NCBI RefSeq assembly: GCF_024380015.1
Contig: NZ_CP101508.1
Coordinates: 2,604,902-2,668,901, forward strand
Origin: Photobacterium atrarenae
GTDB lineage: Bacteria; Pseudomonadota; Gammaproteobacteria; Enterobacterales; Vibrionaceae
Direction of reading: 5' to 3'
DNA: 64,000 bases
Shown here: positions 55,595-64,000 of the stretch, in pieces
Layout: every line of letters begins with the position of its first letter
Position numbering within the stretch: the stretch's first letter is position 1
Made by a program: the position numbers and the translations under genes
Notes under the pieces: generated by a model
Databases searched by the model: none
Seen by the model: only the letters and a program-made list of their open reading frames with translations
What the model was told of the DNA's origin: nothing

Positions 55595-56206
55595 TTACTG
55601 TGCCAGATCGTCAAGTTTGATCTGCAGTGCCGGTGATGCACCCAGCTGTTGTGACTGCACATAGGCTTCACGCGCGGCCAGAGTCTCCCCTTTCTCCAGC
55701 AGGATATCACCCCGCAGCTCCGCCACTTTGGCCTGCCAACTTTCCGCCGTCACTTTATCCAGCTCAGCCAGCGCCGTATCGTACTGCGTCATTTGCGCAT
55801 GGACACGGGCCAGACGCGTCTGGGCAATCGGCAGAATCGCCTCATCCTGAGTATGGGTGATCACCCAGTTCAGCTGTTCGGCAGCCGCATCCAGCTTCTC
55901 TTGCTCAACCAGGGACTTAGCCAATTGCAGGGCCGCCAGCACTGAATATTGGCTGTCTTCATGTTCAGTAATAAACCCCTGGACCAGCGCTACACTGGTC
56001 TCAGGATTCGTTTCCAGGCTGGTGATCACCTGCGTGTAGGCTTCCGAGGCTTGCTCTTTCGCTGCCTGGATTTCACCCTGGTAGTAGCGCCAGCCCCACA
56101 GGCCACCCAGACCAATAACGGCACCGAGAACCACGGCTTTACCGTTCTCTTTCCACCATGCTTTGATCTGTTCGACCTGCTGTTCTTCTGTGATGTTGAC
56201 GTCCAC
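55595..56206 (-). CDS. yfgM: YfgM-family periplasmic TPR protein, SecYEG ancillary subunit
   Basis: This 203-residue protein has one N-terminal membrane helix (KAVVLGAVIGLGGLWGWRYYQ) after the cytoplasmic WWKENG segment. The periplasmic domain is helical and TPR-like (about 45-200). The E. coli homologue binds the SecYEG translocon and the periplasmic chaperone PpiD. The family core AEQLNWVITHTQDEAILPIAQTRLARVHA and GDILLEKGETLAAREAYVQSQ are present. It lies between hisS (13-base gap) and bamB (12-base gap) in the conserved operon. Confidence 0.94.
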   Translation of the reverse strand: MDVNITEEQQVEQIKAWWKENGKAVVLGAVIGLGGLWGWRYYQGEIQAAKEQASEAYTQVITSLETNPETSVALVQGFITEHEDSQYSVLAALQLAKSLVEQEKLDAAAEQLNWVITHTQDEAILPIAQTRLARVHAQMTQYDTALAELDKVTAESWQAKVAELRGDILLEKGETLAAREAYVQSQQLGASPALQIKLDDLAQ

Positions 56207-56219
56207 TTCCTGTCCTCTC

Positions 56220-57488
56220 TTAAATCAGTTCTGCCAGCTTCGCTGCTACTTCGTCCTGTGACATGGTGATTTGTTCGCCACCGCGCAGATCTTTCACCAC
56301 CACGTTGTTCTCGGCAATCTCGTTTTCACCCAGCACCAGGGCAACCACGGCACCGGCGTTATCCGCACGCTTAAACTGCTTCTTGAAGCTGCCGCCGCCG
56401 AAGTGACTCATCACCCGCAGGCCCGGTACTTCTTCACGCAGCTGCTCCGCCAGCTTCATGCCGGCCATCATGGTACCTTCACCGGCAGTGACCATGTAAA
56501 CATCCACCGGACGGCGGACATCGGTCAGCGCCAGGGTTTCCATCATCAGCACCAGGCGTTCAAGCCCCATGGCAAACCCAACCGCCGGCGTTGCTTTGCC
56601 GCCCAGTTGCTCCACCAGACCGTCATAGCGACCACCACCACAAACAGTGCCCTGAGCACCCAGGCTTTCGGTGATCCACTCAAAAACGGTGCGGTTATAG
56701 TAATCCAAACCACGCACAAGACGTTCATTTACCTGGTATTCGATGCCGGCAGCGTCTAATAGTTCACACAAACCGGCAAAATGTTGCTTGGATTCTTCGT
56801 CCAGATAATCCGACAGCTTCGGTGCACCACGCAGAATTTCCTGGATCGCCATGTTCTTGGTATCAAGCACACGCAGCGGGTTGGTGTGCATGCGACGCTT
56901 GCAGTCGTCGTCCAGCACCTCAACATATTGCTCCAGGAAAGCCACCAGCGCCTGACGGTAGTTGGCGCGGGCTTCCAGCGAGCCAATCGAGTTCAGCTCC
57001 AGGCGAACATGCTTGTCGATCCCCAGCTCACGCCACAGGCGCGCCGTCATCATGATCAGCTCCGCATCGACATCAGGACCATTGAGACCGAACACTTCCA
57101 CCCCAAACTGGTGGAACTGGCGGTAACGTCCTTTTTGCGGACGCTCATGGCGGAACATCGGACCGGCATACCACAAGCGCTGCTCCTGGTTGTACAGCAA
57201 ACCGTTCTGGATCCCGGCGCGGACACAGCCAGCCGTGCCTTCCGGGCGCAGGGTCAGGCTGTCGCCATTGCGGTCATCAAAGGTGTACATTTCCTTTTCA
57301 ACGACATCTGTCACTTCACCAATGGCCCGACTGAACAAATGGGTCGATTCGACAATCGGCATCCGGACTTCGCTGTAGCCGTAAGCACTCACAACTTGTT
57401 TAATGGTACCTTCCACTTTTTGCCAAAGCGGAGATTGCGATGGGAGGCAGTCGTTCATGCCTCGAATAGCTTGAATTTGTTTCGCCAC
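56220..57488 (-). CDS. hisS: histidyl-tRNA synthetase
   Basis: This 422-residue class II synthetase charges tRNA-His. Motif 2 is [24 protein letters not shown] and motif 3 is [15 protein letters not shown]. The histidine-specific motifs [14 protein letters not shown] and [14 protein letters not shown] are intact. The C-terminal anticodon-binding domain runs from about 325. The start is a GTG at 57488 ([19 protein letters not shown]), matching E. coli [13 protein letters not shown]; upstream frame is not family-like. It precedes yfgM and bamB. Confidence 0.97.
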   Translation of the reverse strand: MAKQIQAIRGMNDCLPSQSPLWQKVEGTIKQVVSAYGYSEVRMPIVESTHLFSRAIGEVTDVVEKEMYTFDDRNGDSLTLRPEGTAGCVRAGIQNGLLYNQEQRLWYAGPMFRHERPQKGRYRQFHQFGVEVFGLNGPDVDAELIMMTARLWRELGIDKHVRLELNSIGSLEARANYRQALVAFLEQYVEVLDDDCKRRMHTNPLRVLDTKNMAIQEILRGAPKLSDYLDEESKQHFAGLCELLDAAGIEYQVNERLVRGLDYYNRTVFEWITESLGAQGTVCGGGRYDGLVEQLGGKATPAVGFAMGLERLVLMMETLALTDVRRPVDVYMVTAGEGTMMAGMKLAEQLREEVPGLRVMSHFGGGSFKKQFKRADNAGAVVALVLGENEIAENNVVVKDLRGGEQITMSQDEVAAKLAELI

Positions 57489-57552
57489 GTTTGTTCTCGT
57501 TAACCGATGGGGAATGGAGTTGAATATATAGCTTCTTGCCAAAATAAGAAAC

Positions 57553-57574
57553 CACGCCCTGATTTCAGGGCGTG
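57553..57574 (-). terminator. hairpin between ispG and hisS
   Basis: CACGCCCTGA (57553-57562) and TCAGGGCGTG (57565-57574) form a 10-bp stem with a very short centre. The reverse strand continues GTTTCTTATTTTGG, a moderate T-tract. It lies 17 bases past the ispG stop, so transcription into hisS may be reduced here. Confidence 0.65.
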
Positions 57575-57590
57575 ATTTTCGGGGATTTTA

Positions 57591-58706
57591 CTATTTTTCC
57601 GCAACATCAATGCGATTGCTGAGATCGAGCATCGATGCCTTGGCGCGGATTTTTGTTTCGAGCTGGTCAATCACGTTATCGTTGTCAAAGCGCTCTTTCT
57701 GCCGCACACCATCTTCATAGAAGGCACTCTTACGGTTACCGCCGGCGATCCCCATGTGCGACACTTCTGCTTCACCCGGACCATTGACCACACAACCAAT
57801 CACCGACACATCCATCGGGATGGTAATATCTTCCAAGCGCTGCTCCAGCTCATTGACCGTGCCGATCACATCAAACTCCTGACGGGAGCAGGTCGGACAG
57901 GCAATAAAGTTGATCCCGCGTGAGCGGATCCGCAGCGATTTAAGAATATCAAAGCCGACTTTGATCTCTTCCACCGGATCGGCAGCCAGCGACACCCGCA
58001 GGGTATCACCGATACCTTCTGCCAGCAGCATCCCCAAACCGACTGCGGATTTCACCGCACCGGCACGGGCACCACCGGCTTCGGTGATCCCCAGGTGCAG
58101 CGGTTGCTTAATCTGCTGCGCCAGCTTGCGGTAGGATTCCACCGCCAGGAACACATCCGAGGCTTTAACACTGACCTTGAACTGGTCAAAGTTGAGGCGA
58201 TCTAAGATCTCGACATGACGCATGGCAGACTCCACCAGCGCCTCCGGCGTCGGCTCGCCGTATTTTAGCTGCAGATCTTTTTCCAGTGAGCCGCCGTTGA
58301 CCCCGATCCGGATTGGGATATTGTTGTCCCGCGCGCAGTCCACCACAGCCCGGATACGATCTTCACGGCCGATGTTGCCCGGGTTAATCCGCAGACAATC
58401 GACCCCGTACTCCGCCACTTTCAGCGCAATCCGGTAGTCAAAGTGGATATCCGCCACCAGCGGGACATTGACCTGCTGCTTAATCAGTCTGAATGCTTCG
58501 GCAGCATCCATGGTCGGGACGGAGACACGGACAATATCGGCACCGACCGTTTCCAGCGCTTTGATCTGCGCCACCGTCGCGTCAACATCCGTTGTACGCG
58601 TGTTGGTCATCGACTGAACAGCAATAGGGGCACCATCGCCAACCGGGACATTCCCGACATAGATCCGGGTCGACTGACGACGTTTAATTGGAGACTCGTT
58701 ATGCAT
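57591..58706 (-). CDS. ispG: (E)-4-hydroxy-3-methylbut-2-enyl-diphosphate synthase
   Basis: This 371-residue [4Fe-4S] enzyme catalyses the penultimate step of the methylerythritol phosphate pathway. The cluster cysteines are in [15 protein letters not shown] and [11 protein letters not shown]. The TIM-barrel half has [21 protein letters not shown] and [16 protein letters not shown]. The start is ATG 58706 ([19 protein letters not shown]), as in E. coli MHNQAPI; an ATG three codons earlier is possible. It follows rodZ by 14 bases. Dxs, the first enzyme of the pathway, is encoded at 17522. Confidence 0.98.
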   Translation of the reverse strand: MHNESPIKRRQSTRIYVGNVPVGDGAPIAVQSMTNTRTTDVDATVAQIKALETVGADIVRVSVPTMDAAEAFRLIKQQVNVPLVADIHFDYRIALKVAEYGVDCLRINPGNIGREDRIRAVVDCARDNNIPIRIGVNGGSLEKDLQLKYGEPTPEALVESAMRHVEILDRLNFDQFKVSVKASDVFLAVESYRKLAQQIKQPLHLGITEAGGARAGAVKSAVGLGMLLAEGIGDTLRVSLAADPVEEIKVGFDILKSLRIRSRGINFIACPTCSRQEFDVIGTVNELEQRLEDITIPMDVSVIGCVVNGPGEAEVSHMGIAGGNRKSAFYEDGVRQKERFDNDNVIDQLETKIRAKASMLDLSNRIDVAEK

Positions 58707-58720
58707 TACATTCACTCTGT

Positions 58721-59692
58721 TTACTGCGGCAGCTTGAATCGCGCGACTTTTCCGGCCGGATACTGACTCAGGTCAACCGGCTCACCTTTATAATTAATTT
58801 TAACAACACTTGGGGCACCTAGCACCAGCTTATAGGGCTCAGCACCGTCTAAATTCAGAACATCGCCGGATTTTTTAATCCCGGTTTCCAGTCGTTTACC
58901 ATTGGCGTCGCGGATATCAATCCAGCAATCACCACTGAAAGTAAGCTGCAGGCCTGAAGTGATCGCTTCCACCACAGGTGCCGGCTCGGCAGATTGTGCC
59001 GCCGTCTCTTCGCGAGCAGCCAGCCCGGTAGCATCCGCGTCACCGGCAGCGGGTTCGGTCGGCGCCTCAAAACTGGTGACCGGCGCCGGCTCTTCAACCT
59101 GGGTGACGGCCTCGGTTGCCAGCAAATCCGAAGTGCTGCCCGTCTCTGTCAGCACCGGCTCATCAAATTCCAGTCCGGCCATTTCAGCTTCAAGGCCCAC
59201 CTCACCATTGGAGCCCGCCAGGCTCTCATCCAGCGGCTGGCTCTGCTGCTCGCTGTAGTCCAGCGCATCGGGCTCCATTTGCAGGCTCTGCCACCACCAC
59301 ACGCCCGTCATGCCGATAAAGATGATCGCCAGCGCCCAGGTCAGGCGCATAATTCGGTTATCATGCGCTTCGCGCTTGGTGCGACGGGAAAAGCTCTGCA
59401 TTTCATGGTTTTCTGGCTGGGCATGCCCTTCCTTGTCCAGACGAGCCAGCACTTCCCGCTCATCCAGGCCGACAAATTTGGCGTAAGAACGCACATAGCC
59501 ACGCGTAAACGTGGCCAGTTGCGATTGTTCGAAATGATTGTCTTCGATGTCATTGATCACCGAGAGGCGCAGCCTCAATCGGCTGGCAATATCCTTCTGT
59601 GAATAACCAAGCTGCTCGCGCGCCTGACGTAGCATATCCCCCGGACGAATGACTTCCTCTGTTGATATCTCTTCGTTCTGTTCAGTATTCAT
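58721..59692 (-). CDS. rodZ: cytoskeleton protein RodZ
   Basis: This 323-residue bitopic protein links MreB to the rod-shape cell-wall machinery. The N-terminal helix-turn-helix domain ([33 protein letters not shown]) contacts MreB in E. coli. A basic segment and a membrane helix near 112-133 ([20 protein letters not shown]) follow. An acidic, Glu/Pro/Ala-rich periplasmic linker (about 145-235) then leads to a beta-rich C-terminal domain ([26 protein letters not shown]). The start overlaps pilF by 11 bases, and ispG follows after 14 bases. Confidence 0.95.
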   Translation of the reverse strand: MNTEQNEEISTEEVIRPGDMLRQAREQLGYSQKDIASRLRLRLSVINDIEDNHFEQSQLATFTRGYVRSYAKFVGLDEREVLARLDKEGHAQPENHEMQSFSRRTKREAHDNRIMRLTWALAIIFIGMTGVWWWQSLQMEPDALDYSEQQSQPLDESLAGSNGEVGLEAEMAGLEFDEPVLTETGSTSDLLATEAVTQVEEPAPVTSFEAPTEPAAGDADATGLAAREETAAQSAEPAPVVEAITSGLQLTFSGDCWIDIRDANGKRLETGIKKSGDVLNLDGAEPYKLVLGAPSVVKINYKGEPVDLSQYPAGKVARFKLPQ

Positions 59693-60437
59693 TGGCTAGA
59701 TATTTTTGATATTGCTGTGAGTTTGGATACATCTGCTCAAGCAGATCAACATACTGCTCCGCCGCTTTTGGACGGCCCGCTTGCTGTTCAAGCCGGTACA
59801 GCAGCCATAAGCTGTCTGCGAGATAACCGTATCGCTGATTAAACTTTAACAATCTGGCACGTGCTTGCTCGAATAGCTGTTCCTCAAGCTCCAGCCGTGC
59901 CAGCTGTAATGTCGACTTCGGGCGGTATGGATCATACGCCAGTGCTTTGCCAAAGTATTCCATGGCCTGCTGCCTGGTGCCATTTCTCAGGCTGCAAAAC
60001 GCCGCATTTTCATAACTGGCCGAAGTCTGGTGATAATCGGGTTGTTTCAGGGCTTTTTCAAATGCCGCAATCGCCTCATCATAACGCTGCTGGCTGCACA
60101 AGAACACACCGTAATTATTGCGCACGTCGCCATTGTGCGGCGACCGACGCAGTGCCCGCCGGTACATTGCTTCCGCAGCCTCCGGCTCATCGACCTGCTG
60201 ATAATAGTAGGCCATCGCACTCAAAGCACGGTCATAGTTCGGCGCAAAATCGAGGGCTTTTTCAAGATTATCACGGGCACGCTGCCATTGCCCAGCTTTT
60301 AAATAACTCAGGCCAAGGGTGACCCTGGCCTCAGAAGCTTCAATATTATCAACACGTTGGGTGTTACCTGTTTCATCGACTGTGACACAGCCGGCAAGCA
60401 CACCACACAATAACGGGTACACAATCCATCGTACCAT
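59682..60437 (-). CDS. pilF: type IV pilus biogenesis/stability lipoprotein PilF (PilW)
   Basis: This 251-residue lipoprotein is the pilotin that helps PilQ secretin assemble in the outer membrane for type IV pili. The signal MVRWIVYPLLCGVLAGC has a lipobox with Cys17. About five TPR repeats follow, including ARVTLGLSYLKAGQWQRARDNLEKALDFAPNYDRAL and AEAMYRRALRRSPHNGDVRNNYGVFLCSQQRYDEAIAAFEKAL. The start is ATG 60437 with a GGGGA site. It lies between rlmN and rodZ, the conserved position. No other pilus genes are in the window. Confidence 0.94.
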   Translation of the reverse strand: MVRWIVYPLLCGVLAGCVTVDETGNTQRVDNIEASEARVTLGLSYLKAGQWQRARDNLEKALDFAPNYDRALSAMAYYYQQVDEPEAAEAMYRRALRRSPHNGDVRNNYGVFLCSQQRYDEAIAAFEKALKQPDYHQTSASYENAAFCSLRNGTRQQAMEYFGKALAYDPYRPKSTLQLARLELEEQLFEQARARLLKFNQRYGYLADSLWLLYRLEQQAGRPKAAEQYVDLLEQMYPNSQQYQKYLANEY

Positions 60438-60514
60438 AGCATCCCCATCTGACATCCATCGGCTTCACAACGGGGCAGAAGCAACCGGCCTCTTGCCCGC
60501 GAAGCGTCCGGCTA

Positions 60515-61636
60515 TTAGACTGCTTTGACAGGGATTTGTTCACCCGGCGCCTGCTTGGCCAGGGTTCGTTTCGTGCGGTCAATCACATCTCCGACCAATT
60601 GTCCGCATGCCGCATCAATATCATCACCCCGGGTCTTGCGAACCGTCACGGTGAAGTCGTACTCCATCAGGGTTTTCATAAAGCGGTCAATGCGCGAATT
60701 GCTCGGCTTCTTGTACGGCGATCCCGGATACGGGTTGAACGGGATCAGGTTAATCTTGGCCGGGGTATCGCGCAGCGTATGGGCCAGCTGACGCGCGTGC
60801 TCCATATCGTCGTTGACGTGATCCAGCAGAATGTACTCAACCGTCACTCGGCCACGGTTAGCATTGGATGAATCGATATAGCGGCGTACCGACGCCAGGA
60901 AGTCATCAATATTCCAGCGATCATTGATCGGCATAATTTCAGAGCGCAGCGCGTCAGTCGGCGCGTGCAGGGAGATCGCCAGCGCCACGTCAATCTTGCC
61001 GGTCATCTGATCCAGCCCCGAGACCACCCCGGAAGTCGAAACAGTCACGCGGCGCTTCGACAGGCCAAAGCCCAAATCGTCAAGCATCAGCTCCAGCGCC
61101 GGGATCAGGTTCTTCATGTTGAGCAGCGGCTCGCCCATGCCCATCATCACCACATTGGTGATCGGACGACGACCGGTCTCTTTCTCAACCCCGATCTCTT
61201 TGGCTGCACGCCACACCTGACCGATGATTTCCGACACCCGCAGGTTACGGTTAAAGCCTTGCTGAGCCGTTGAACAGAACTTACAGTCCAGCGCACAACC
61301 GACCTGAGAAGAGATACACAGGGTAGCGCGATCATCTTCCGGGATATAAACGGTTTCGACATCCTGATCACCGACACGCATCGCCCACTTGATCGTGCCA
61401 TCTTTTGAATGCTGCGCTTCAGAAACATATGGCGCACGAATTTCGGCCACCCGCTTGAGTTTCTCACGCAGCTTCTTGTTGATGTTGGTCATCTGGTCAA
61501 AGTCGTCACAACCGAAATGATAAATCCACTTCATTACCTGATCAGCACGGAACGCTTTTTCGCCCAGCTCGTCGGCGAAATACTGACGCAAACCCTTGCG
61601 ATCGAAATCCAGCAGATTAGTTTTGACTGTTGTCAT
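60515..61636 (-). CDS. rlmN: dual-specificity 23S rRNA/tRNA adenine-C2 methyltransferase RlmN
   Basis: This 373-residue radical-SAM enzyme methylates C2 of A2503 in 23S rRNA and of A37 in some tRNAs. The cluster motif is [17 protein letters not shown] (CxxxCxxC). The second functional Cys is near the C-terminus in [17 protein letters not shown], and the first methyl-carrier Cys region is present. [14 protein letters not shown] and [20 protein letters not shown] are family blocks. The start is ATG 61636 ([16 protein letters not shown]). The ndk-rlmN-pilF-rodZ-ispG-hisS order is the same as in E. coli. Confidence 0.98.
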   Translation of the reverse strand: MTTVKTNLLDFDRKGLRQYFADELGEKAFRADQVMKWIYHFGCDDFDQMTNINKKLREKLKRVAEIRAPYVSEAQHSKDGTIKWAMRVGDQDVETVYIPEDDRATLCISSQVGCALDCKFCSTAQQGFNRNLRVSEIIGQVWRAAKEIGVEKETGRRPITNVVMMGMGEPLLNMKNLIPALELMLDDLGFGLSKRRVTVSTSGVVSGLDQMTGKIDVALAISLHAPTDALRSEIMPINDRWNIDDFLASVRRYIDSSNANRGRVTVEYILLDHVNDDMEHARQLAHTLRDTPAKINLIPFNPYPGSPYKKPSNSRIDRFMKTLMEYDFTVTVRKTRGDDIDAACGQLVGDVIDRTKRTLAKQAPGEQIPVKAV

Positions 61637-61810
61637 CGGTTGTTGCCTCACTAAAAAATGACTGTTGATGCGCCTTGGCAACCAAATGTAGGGAGGTTGC
61701 TTGGAACAGGACGATTCAAGGCGCGAAATTGTACAGCCTTTACTTCCGGGTTTCCACTTGTTAACCCTAAGGATATTGTAGTCAGGCGACGGTTTTCGGC
61801 AGGAAAATAA

Positions 61811-61834
61811 AACGGGAAGCCAAGGCTTCCCGTT
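61811..61834 (-). terminator. terminator of ndk
   Basis: AACGGGAAGC (61811-61820) and GCTTCCCGTT (61825-61834) form a 10-bp stem with a CAAG-type loop. On the reverse strand TTATTTTCC follows. It lies about 35 bases past the ndk stop and 170 bases before rlmN. Confidence 0.88.
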
Positions 61835-61868
61835 AATCACTTGTTGCGACTAAATTTTAACCAACCGC

Positions 61869-62297
61869 TTAGCCGCGCGGACAGATTTCATCATCAGCAA
61901 AGAAATATGCAATTTCGCGTGCCGCAGATGCCGGGCTGTCAGAGCCGTGCACCGAGTTGAAACGCATGCTCTCGGCATAGTCAGCACGAATAGTACCGCA
62001 CGCCGCTTCTTCAGGGTTAGTTTTGCCCATCAGCTCACGGTAACGGGCAATGGCATTGTCACCTTCCAGCACCTGAACCATGACCGGGCCGGACGTCATA
62101 AATTCAACCAGCCCGTCATAAAACGGCTTGCCTTCGTGCTCAGCATAGAACCCCTGTGCTTTGGCCGCGTCCAGGTGCAACATTTTCGCCGCAACCACTT
62201 TCAGGCCGGTAGTTTCAATCCGCTGATAAATCGCACCAATCAGATTACGTTGTACAGCGTCAGGCTTAATGATCGAGAGTGTTCTTTCAGTTGTCAT
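61869..62297 (-). CDS. ndk: nucleoside diphosphate kinase
   Basis: This 142-residue enzyme transfers the gamma-phosphate among nucleoside triphosphates through a phospho-histidine. The N-terminus [17 protein letters not shown] and the active-site block [23 protein letters not shown], which contains the catalytic His, are intact. [27 protein letters not shown] is also typical. It lies between pepB and rlmN, and a hairpin without T-run separates it from pepB. Confidence 0.98.
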   Translation of the reverse strand: MTTERTLSIIKPDAVQRNLIGAIYQRIETTGLKVVAAKMLHLDAAKAQGFYAEHEGKPFYDGLVEFMTSGPVMVQVLEGDNAIARYRELMGKTNPEEAACGTIRADYAESMRFNSVHGSDSPASAAREIAYFFADDEICPRG

Positions 62298-62333
62298 TAT
62301 TGTTGTTCCTTTGAATCAGTTTCATCACTGTCT

Positions 62334-62366
62334 GATGTAGGCAGGCCATCATGGCCTGCCTACATC
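62334..62366. repeat. 33-base near-perfect palindrome between pepB and ndk
   Basis: GATGTAGGCAGGCCAT (62334-62349) and ATGGCCTGCCTACATC (62351-62366) are perfect 16-base complements around a single central base. It lies one base beyond the pepB stop codon (62368-62370). No T-run follows on the pepB strand (AGACAGTGATG), so it is not a standard terminator. It may stabilise the pepB 3' end, cause pausing, or bind a protein. Confidence 0.6.
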
Positions 62367-62367
62367 A

Positions 62368-63645
62368 TTACAACAGCATGGCAGCAATGTTGGCAATCCC
62401 CAGGCCGGTCGCACCCGCCGCCCAGCGGCTGTCCGGCGCATCCCGGAAACAGGCGGCCAGATCGAAATGGATCCAACGGCTCTGCTCGGCATCGACGAAA
62501 CGGGACAGGAACGCGGCTGCGTTTGAAGCGCCGCCCATGCCACCGCCTTTCTGCGCCCGGCTGTTCGCCGTATCCGCATAGTGCGACGGACAGTTACTCT
62601 GGTGCCACTTCTCCAGCGGCAGCGGCCAGGCCGGCTCATTGACCAGCTCAGACAATTGCTGCGCTTTGAACAGCAGTTCCCGATCCATCGAAAACAGCGC
62701 GTTGTAGTCGGTGCCGACGGCCATCATGGCCGCACCCGTCAGGGTTGCCGCGTCGATGATCAACGGGGCCTGGGTTTCGCTGGCAGCAATCAGGCCGTCA
62801 GCCAAGACCAGGCGTCCTTCGGCATCGGTGTTCACGACTTCTACCGTCAACCCGTTCTTGTACGTTAACACATCTCCGAGCTTATAGGCGTTACCGGCAA
62901 CCATGTTTTCTGCACAACATAAGATCAACTTCACACGTTGACGTAAACCTTGCTCTATCGCATAGCCCAGTGCTGCGGTGACCGTGGCGGCACCGCCCAT
63001 ATCACACTTCATGGTGACCATCCCGGCACTTGGCTTGAGGCTGTAGCCGCCCGAATCAAAGGTGATCCCTTTGCCGACCAGACAAGCTGCAACCGGGGCA
63101 TCAACATCACCGGTCGGGTTGTAGTCCAATGTCAGCATCACCGGCGGACGGCTACTGGCACGGCCGACACTGTGGGTGCCGATCCAGCCATGATCCAGCA
63201 GTTGCTCACCAACCAACAGTTCATGGCTGACCTTGTCACCGGCAATCGAAGACAGGTATTCGATGGCTTCACCGGCCAACTTCTCCGGGTACATATCTTC
63301 CGGGGTGGCATTCACCACTTTGCGGACCCAGTCGTTGCTGCGACGGCGGGCATTGAGCAGCTCCAGCTCATCTTCATCAATCGAGGCCCACTTCAGCTCA
63401 ACCGGCACAGCAGTTGCAGCAAAACCACAGTAAAAGCTCCACTGGCGCTCGTAGCTCCAGCCCTCGCCTTCGAGGCTGGCCTGAGTGGCCCCCTGCGACT
63501 GCAGCTGACGGGCAGCCTGCTGGATCCGGCGCAGCGGGAAATCACCGCTGTAATGAATAGTGACCGTCTCGTCCTGGTAAGAAATCAGGGCATTACTACC
63601 CCAGACACCCTGACTCGGCTCCGCCGAGAGTTGTACTTTTAACAT
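62368..63645 (-). CDS. pepB: aminopeptidase B (M17 family)
   Basis: This 425-residue protein is PepB, a manganese-dependent leucyl aminopeptidase-type enzyme that degrades peptides in the cytoplasm. Catalytic and metal-binding blocks are VGKGITFDSGGYSLKPSAGMVTMKCDMGGAATV, ENMVAGNAYKLGDVLTYKNG and the family signature NTDAEGRLVLADGL. The N-terminal domain is shorter than in PepA, as usual for PepB. GYSLKPSAGM matches PepB rather than PepA. It follows a second M17 gene (63726) after 80 bases and precedes ndk by 70 bases. Confidence 0.95.
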   Translation of the reverse strand: MLKVQLSAEPSQGVWGSNALISYQDETVTIHYSGDFPLRRIQQAARQLQSQGATQASLEGEGWSYERQWSFYCGFAATAVPVELKWASIDEDELELLNARRRSNDWVRKVVNATPEDMYPEKLAGEAIEYLSSIAGDKVSHELLVGEQLLDHGWIGTHSVGRASSRPPVMLTLDYNPTGDVDAPVAACLVGKGITFDSGGYSLKPSAGMVTMKCDMGGAATVTAALGYAIEQGLRQRVKLILCCAENMVAGNAYKLGDVLTYKNGLTVEVVNTDAEGRLVLADGLIAASETQAPLIIDAATLTGAAMMAVGTDYNALFSMDRELLFKAQQLSELVNEPAWPLPLEKWHQSNCPSHYADTANSRAQKGGGMGGASNAAAFLSRFVDAEQSRWIHFDLAACFRDAPDSRWAAGATGLGIANIAAMLL

Positions 63646-63725
63646 TGCTAAACCTTGTTTATTTTGTACTGAGGCAACATTTTCGAGCGATGCCCCCGCA
63701 ATTTATTCCATGCCTGAACGACATT

Positions 63726-64000
63726 TTACTGGCAGATGATACTTGCCAGGGTCCGAACCCCCATCCCGGTCGCCCCGGTGCCCCACATATCGTTGCCGCT
63801 CTTACGGTAAGTGCCGCTGGCATCGATGTGCATCCAGCCCTGCTGGTAGTTGTCAACAAAGTACGACAGGAAGGCCGCTGCGGTGCTCGCACCCGGCATA
63901 AAGTCACCCATTGAAACATTCGACAGATCGGCAAAGCTCGATGGCATCATCTCACGGTGATTCTCCGCCAGCGGCAGTGGCCACAGGCCTTCGTTCTCGC
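63726..64000 (-). CDS. second M17-family aminopeptidase, 3' part
   Basis: The last 91 codons of another M17 aminopeptidase are present; its start lies beyond the right edge. Reading leftward the fragment gives [20 protein letters not shown], then [35 protein letters not shown] and [16 protein letters not shown] to a TAA at 63726. That is the C-terminal part of the leucyl aminopeptidase fold, parallel to the end of PepB (GGASNAAAFLSRFVDAEQSRWIHFDLA). The catalytic metal ligands are outside the window. It forms a tandem with pepB. Confidence 0.85.
   Translation of the reverse strand, partial: ENEGLWPLPLAENHREMMPSSFADLSNVSMGDFMPGASTAAAFLSYFVDNYQQGWMHIDASGTYRKSGNDMWGTGATGMGVRTLASIICQ

Overview
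The window is chromosomal backbone from a gammaproteobacterium of the family Vibrionaceae. The markers are the sodium-pumping NADH:quinone reductase genes nqrA and nqrB, the sodium-driven flagellar stator genes pomA and pomB, two OmpK-type outer membrane proteins, two AbgT-family transporters and a fused ribBA. Gene order is largely that of the Vibrio/E. coli core genome. The DNA is moderately GC-rich and densely coding. I cannot name the species. No rRNA, tRNA, CRISPR array, prophage or complete transposon was seen.

Layout. 1-2202: 5' part of nqrB and all of nqrA. 2612-3694: an orphan TRAP-type solute-binding lipoprotein. 4059-8828: the bolA-yajG-ampG neighbourhood with rlmG, a periplasmic cyclophilin and one unknown gene added. 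9177-11137: tandem ompK-like porin genes. 11249-14293: panE, yajL, thiI. 14471-16159: pomAB behind a sigma-28-type promoter. 16363-19381: xseB-ispA-dxs. 19435-21519: a large secreted protein of unknown function with a canonical EF-hand. 21652-27752: nrdR-ribD-ribE-ribBA-ribH-nusB-thiL-pgpA, read right to left. 27932-31233: glyA (with PurR and MetR sites), yitT, glnB and a small membrane protein. 31493-37994: purL, mltF, tadA. 38272-40312: glutathione-dependent formaldehyde oxidation. 40398-43842: two AbgT-family transporters. 44439-49246: guaBA and xseA. 49328-50941: a tandem-ATPase ABC protein behind a near-perfect Fur box. 51041-61636: yfgJ, an inserted segment (a MITE-like repeat, a gene relic, an alanyl-tRNA editing gene), then der-bamB-yfgM-hisS-ispG-rodZ-pilF-rlmN. 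61869-64000: ndk, pepB and the 3' end of a second M17 aminopeptidase.

How the genes fit together. Purine and one-carbon genes (glyA, purL, guaBA) carry PurR-like operators. Isoprenoid precursor genes appear twice (ispA-dxs and ispG). Outer-membrane, envelope and translation genes (bamB, yfgM, rodZ, pilF, mltF, ampG, hisS, rlmN, rlmG, tadA, thiI) make up much of the rest. Most 3' ends have recognisable intrinsic terminators, so transcription units can be read from the sequence.

I found no convincing new multi-gene system. The points most worth checking are the Fur box on the lone YejF-like ATPase gene, the 160-bp inverted-repeat element with a second partial copy, the EF-hand secreted protein, the hairpin covering the ribosome-binding site of the unknown gene at 6954, the structured leader of the second ompK gene, and the gene-like debris downstream of guaA.
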